Of a DNA stretch of 32,732 bases, positions 29,792 to 32,732 are shown in pieces. The DNA comes from Pseudomonadota bacterium (lineage in GTDB: Bacteria; Pseudomonadota; Alphaproteobacteria; Reyranellales; Reyranellaceae). The notes under the pieces were generated by a model that made no database searches, was not told the origin of the DNA, and saw nothing but the letters and a program-made list of their open reading frames with translations. The DNA lies in NCBI GenBank assembly GCA_023416135.1, contig JAEZIF010000100.1, forward strand, positions 1 to 32,732, written 5' to 3'. The position numbers were made by a program, and so were the translations under genes. Each line of letters begins with the position of its first letter. Position 1 is the stretch's first letter.

Positions 29792-31969
29792 TCAGAGAGG
29801 CCACTTCAATCCCAGTTCGCCGAACCGGTTGATCACGTTGAAGGTCAGCCGCGAGACATCGTTGTCGTACTTGTTGTGCGGCAGCGATCCGCAATAGGTG
29901 ATCGAGCCGACCGAGAACACCGCGCCGCCCTTGGGCTTCTCGATGTAGGTCATGTCGGCGCGTATCAACCCTTCCAGCGTGTCGCCGGTGATGGTGGTGT
30001 TGAACCCCAGCCGCTCCTCGTGCACGACGACGAACTCCTTGCGGTCGTGCCCTTGGGATGAGGCGAGCACCACGGCGTTGAGCGGACTGCCCAGCCGATG
30101 GTCGAGCCGGTCGAGCTCGAAGCCGGCCGCACCGCCGCCCGAGAAGCCGTAGCCGCCGAACAGCTCGTCCTTCACGCCCTCGAACACCCAGGCATGATGG
30201 TTGTCGCGCGCTGCCGGCGACTGGCGATAGGAATCGCCGACGAACAGGCCCTGGCTCGAGAAGCCGATGCCGCACAGCATGTTGGGCGGCCGGTCCGAGC
30301 GGCGCCACAGGCCGCCATAGGCGCCGTCGAAGGCGTGATAGTATTCGCCGGGCTCGGCCGGCCAGGTGCGGATGCCGCCCTCGGTGCGCCGCACTTCGAT
30401 GGCGCCCGGCCAGGCGTCGCTCAGCGCCACGCGCCAGTAGAAGCCGTTGCCGCCGAGATACATCAACCGCCCGCCGGTTTCGGTGTAGGCCTGCAGCGCG
30501 TCGAGCGTCTGCCTGGTGTGGTACTCGGGGTGCGTGCCGGTCACGACCACCTTGTAGGACTTGAGGATGTCGACGCCCCTGTCGTGCAGGTCGTGGTCGG
30601 TGACGACGTCGTAGGCGATGCCCAGCCGATCGAACCAGCCGGTGAGGTGGGTGTCGGCCGGCAGATGGCGCAGCCCTGAGCCCGCCTGGTCGTGGAAGGT
30701 GAGGAAGTCCGGCCGCCAGGTGAGCAATGGACGCAGGTGCGAGGAGTAGGCGACGCCGGAGCCGTCACGATGGAAGTTGTAGGTCGAGAGGCCGTAATCC
30801 TTGTGCTCGTCGGGATTGTTGGCGGCGGCCTCCCATTCGGACATCCGCTGGCGGAACGGCTCGTTGAACATGCCGCGCGAGAAGTTCGTGTAGACCTGGT
30901 AGGTGAATGTCGAGGCGATGTAGCAGACCTTGGCCTGCGGCTTGCCGACCTGGGGGCGCACGAAGAACGGGATGACGTCGCGATGCGGCCCGCAGCTGAG
31001 CTGCATGCCGTAGACGCCGCTCTTCATGTCCTTCGGCACGGTGAAGCTGAAATCGTCGGCCCAGCCGCAGTCGTGCAGGTCGTCATCGTGGAAGTGGATG
31101 GCCGCATACATGTGCGGCGCGCGCTTCCAGTCGCGCTCGGCGTCGTTCCACGCCGCACCCTTCATGGCCCGCGTCGGCAGGTTCTTCAGCGTGCCGTGCA
31201 GGCCGTTGGGGCCGGTGTCCTCGATCTCCATCGTGCCCATGCGGCGGGCGAAGTCCCAGGCGGCCAGGCCCGCGATCACAGGCGCCTCGATCTTGCCGTT
31301 GAAGCAGCGCCGCGCCGGACGGTCGCCGGCGCTCTCGGCGCCGATCAGGACCGGCTGCGGGGCGTCGACGGCGAGACCCGATACGGTCGTGCTCGCTTCG
31401 CCCTCGTCATCGACGGCGAAGGCGCGCTGCAGTGGCTGCTGGCCCACGCGCATCATTCCCGTCGCGGGATCGGCCGATGCCCAGACGCGATACCAGGCGC
31501 GATTGCGCAGCTTCTTGCCCGTGACGACTCGCGCGCCGCCGCATTCCAGCGCCATGCCGTCCGGCGTCAGCACCAGCGCGAAGCCCGCGCCCGAGCCGGC
31601 ATCGCGCCGCGCGATCACGGTCTGCGGTCCGTCCTCCGGCAGGGTCGGCCAGATCAGCGCCTCGACCGAAAGGGCCGCGGGCAGTTTCACGTCGGCGGCG
31701 CCTTCGACCAGCGCGTAGGAGCCGGGCCAGGCGTGCTGCTGGCGCGAGGCGAAGCGGCCGTCGAACAGCTCCGACTGGTCTTCCAGCTTCTGCGCCGGGC
31801 CGCCCGGATTGGGATCGCCGCGCACGATGCGCACCAGCATGGCGTTGTACGGTCCCGGTCCCACGCTCGAGACCTTGAAGCTGATCTTTTCTCCGGCGCG
31901 TACCGAGATGCGATCGGCGTAGCCGGTAAGCGGTGCTGTCACGATTGTCTCCCCTCTGGCGAAAGACAT
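29792..31969 (-). CDS. N,N-dimethylformamidase large (beta) subunit-like protein
   Basis: A 725-residue protein. The N-terminal part (TAPLTGYADRISVRAGEKIS, near residues 10-29) is a beta-domain, followed at about 95-260 by a laminin-G/lectin-like domain (LPAALSVEALIWPTLPEDGP). The remaining two thirds match the catalytic region of dimethylformamidase, a mononuclear-iron amidohydrolase whose iron is held by two Tyr and one carboxylate. Candidate ligands are E482 in THPEYHTR and Tyr such as Y357 or Y360 in TFTYQVYTNFSRG; I cannot align them exactly. The known enzyme cleaves dimethylformamide and needs a small subunit, which is not visible here. Many homologues carry this domain without known substrate. 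The ATG at 31969 was preferred to a 52-codon upstream extension rich in Arg/Pro. Confidence 0.87.
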   Translation of the reverse strand: MSFARGETIVTAPLTGYADRISVRAGEKISFKVSSVGPGPYNAMLVRIVRGDPNPGGPAQKLEDQSELFDGRFASRQQHAWPGSYALVEGAADVKLPAALSVEALIWPTLPEDGPQTVIARRDAGSGAGFALVLTPDGMALECGGARVVTGKKLRNRAWYRVWASADPATGMMRVGQQPLQRAFAVDDEGEASTTVSGLAVDAPQPVLIGAESAGDRPARRCFNGKIEAPVIAGLAAWDFARRMGTMEIEDTGPNGLHGTLKNLPTRAMKGAAWNDAERDWKRAPHMYAAIHFHDDDLHDCGWADDFSFTVPKDMKSGVYGMQLSCGPHRDVIPFFVRPQVGKPQAKVCYIASTFTYQVYTNFSRGMFNEPFRQRMSEWEAAANNPDEHKDYGLSTYNFHRDGSGVAYSSHLRPLLTWRPDFLTFHDQAGSGLRHLPADTHLTGWFDRLGIAYDVVTDHDLHDRGVDILKSYKVVVTGTHPEYHTRQTLDALQAYTETGGRLMYLGGNGFYWRVALSDAWPGAIEVRRTEGGIRTWPAEPGEYYHAFDGAYGGLWRRSDRPPNMLCGIGFSSQGLFVGDSYRQSPAARDNHHAWVFEGVKDELFGGYGFSGGGAAGFELDRLDHRLGSPLNAVVLASSQGHDRKEFVVVHEERLGFNTTITGDTLEGLIRADMTYIEKPKGGAVFSVGSITYCGSLPHNKYDNDVSRLTFNVINRFGELGLKWPL

Positions 31970-32132
31970 AGTCGCCCGACTCTCGAGACGAATGCCATGA
32001 CATTGATTGCCGGCGCGTTGCCTGGCGAGCGGGGCTGGACGCCGCCGTCGCGCCCGGCCACAAAGGGAACCTGGTTTCGGGGGAATCCAAATGAACTGCC
32101 TCGGTCGTGGGCTCGCCGGCGGCATCCTTTAG
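31970..32132. promoter_or_regulatory. divergent intergenic region between the dimethylformamidase-like and MFS genes
   Basis: These 163 bases separate two outward-facing starts, so promoters for both should lie here. On the minus strand GAGGGGAGA lies about 10 bases inside the gene and does not act as a Shine-Dalgarno; upstream of 31969 I see no strong one. I find no convincing inverted repeat or paired promoter boxes. The minus-strand frame is open through most of the stretch, but its translation is Arg/Pro-rich and unlike the family N-terminus. Confidence 0.4.
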
Positions 32133-32732
32133 ATGCATCGGGTCTTCCACGCCGCGCCGCCGCTGCTCGTCGTGCTTGTCGAAGCGATGACGATGGCGAC
32201 GCTCGCCCCCATCCTCGCCCCCCTGGTGGCGAACCCGCCGCCGCACGGGCTCATGAGCGACCTCCCGGCTTCTTCGAGAAGCCTCCTCTATGGCGCCGCG
32301 CTGGGGCTTCAACCGTTGCTGGCGATGTGCTCGGCACCGCTGCTGGGGCAGCTTTCCGATCGGCTCGGCCGCAAGACGATCCTGCTGTACACGATGAGCG
32401 GCCTGACCCTGGCCGCCGTCGGCATCGGCCTCGCGATCAGTTCCGGCTGGGTTGTGTTCCTCTTCGCCAGCATGATCGTCAGCGGCCTCAGCGCCGGCAA
32501 CCAGGCCGTCGCCCAGGCCACGCTGGTCGACATGAGTCCGCCGGACCGCAAGGCGCTCTACCTCAGTTTCGCGCTTCTGTCGTCGTCCTTGGGGTTCCTG
32601 GCCGGCCCGCTGCTCGGAGGCCTGCTCTCCGATGCAGCTGTGGTCTCCTGGTTTCGGCCGGACCTCCCGTTCTATGTCCTTGGCGGCGCGAGTTTCCTGA
32701 CGGTGGCGCTGATCGCCCTGATGGTGCCGGGC
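32133..32732 (+). CDS. major facilitator superfamily transporter, N-terminal part (cut by window end)
   Basis: From the ATG at 32133 the frame is open through the last base, giving the first 200 residues of an MFS transporter of the TetA/drug-resistance type. Helix 1 is PLLVVLVEAMTMATLAPILA. The loop 2-3 motif A is GQLSDRLGRK near 76-85. Helix 5 has the motif C-like LSSSLGFLAGPLLGGLLSD near 150-168. The SGLSAGNQAVAQATLVDMSP stretch before it is typical of TetA-like pumps. A cytoplasmic-membrane proton antiporter or uptake carrier is expected. A divergent position beside the dimethylformamidase-like gene suggests a possible link to that substrate, but this is inference. The C-terminal half lies outside the window. 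Confidence 0.9.
   Translation, partial: MHRVFHAAPPLLVVLVEAMTMATLAPILAPLVANPPPHGLMSDLPASSRSLLYGAALGLQPLLAMCSAPLLGQLSDRLGRKTILLYTMSGLTLAAVGIGLAISSGWVVFLFASMIVSGLSAGNQAVAQATLVDMSPPDRKALYLSFALLSSSLGFLAGPLLGGLLSDAAVVSWFRPDLPFYVLGGASFLTVALIALMVPG

Noticed and set aside
1..32732. CRISPR arrays, tRNA or rRNA genes, insertion sequences, integrases, toxin-antitoxin or phage-defence genes.
   Set aside because: Looked for by eye on both strands; no repeat-spacer pattern, cloverleaf, transposase or known defence domain was found.

Overview
The window is a GC-rich, densely coded bacterial chromosome segment, most consistent with an Alphaproteobacterium of the Rhodospirillales/Hyphomicrobiales/Reyranella type. 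This is an inference from the gene families (a Bug-type receptor, TAXI and DctP receptors, CaiB/BaiF CoA-transferases, a dimethylformamidase-like protein, a DUF3297 protein, a CobB-like sirtuin) and from strong G/C third-position bias. I see no rRNA, tRNA, CRISPR array, insertion sequence, integrase or phage gene. No gap between genes exceeds about 180 bases.

Layout. 1-6211 (all +): the tail of a DUF3297 gene, a CNNM/CorC-type membrane protein, a DmeF cation efflux gene broken by a one-base frameshift, a TAXI-type solute-binding protein, a small hydrophilic protein, a protein-repair methyltransferase fused to an erythromycin-esterase-like domain, and a CBS-pair protein. 6222-9274 (+): a palindrome, a periplasmic cytochrome c, a YjlB-like cupin whose frame runs on over the next gene, a YihY/BrkB membrane protein and a secreted Ala/Pro-rich protein. 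9296-9583 (-): pterin-4a-carbinolamine dehydratase.

9666-16023 is a transport and oxidation locus. A family 5 peptide/nickel-type substrate-binding protein (+) converges on a five-gene minus-strand operon. That operon encodes two permeases, two ATPases and a NicC-like FAD aromatic hydroxylase. The gene order suggests import of a small (possibly N-heteroaromatic) compound followed by ring hydroxylation.

16160-20298: a small zincin (+) and a strong palindrome, then a minus-strand series of Bug receptor, Mug-type DNA glycosylase, DUF1254 protein and exported Fe/Mn superoxide dismutase. 20410-20808 is a single-domain response regulator.

20891-24883 (+) is a tightly coupled four-gene operon in which each stop overlaps the next start by four bases: acyl-CoA dehydrogenase, two different class III CoA-transferases and a Nudix hydrolase. 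It looks like a carboxylic-acid activation and oxidation module. 24894-28169 (-): a polytopic membrane protein, an AidB-like acyl-CoA dehydrogenase and a CobB-like sirtuin. 28205-32732: a low-molecular-weight phosphatase (+), an orphan DctP-type TRAP receptor (+), a dimethylformamidase large-subunit-like protein (-), and the start of a divergent MFS transporter (+) cut by the window end.

Overall this looks like the genome of a scavenging heterotroph with four different families of periplasmic receptor in 32 kb. I do not see a clear-cut new defence or mobile system. The best leads are the CoA operon, the ABC/NicC locus, the stand-alone dimethylformamidase-like protein, the methyltransferase-esterase fusion and the two apparent reading-frame lesions.
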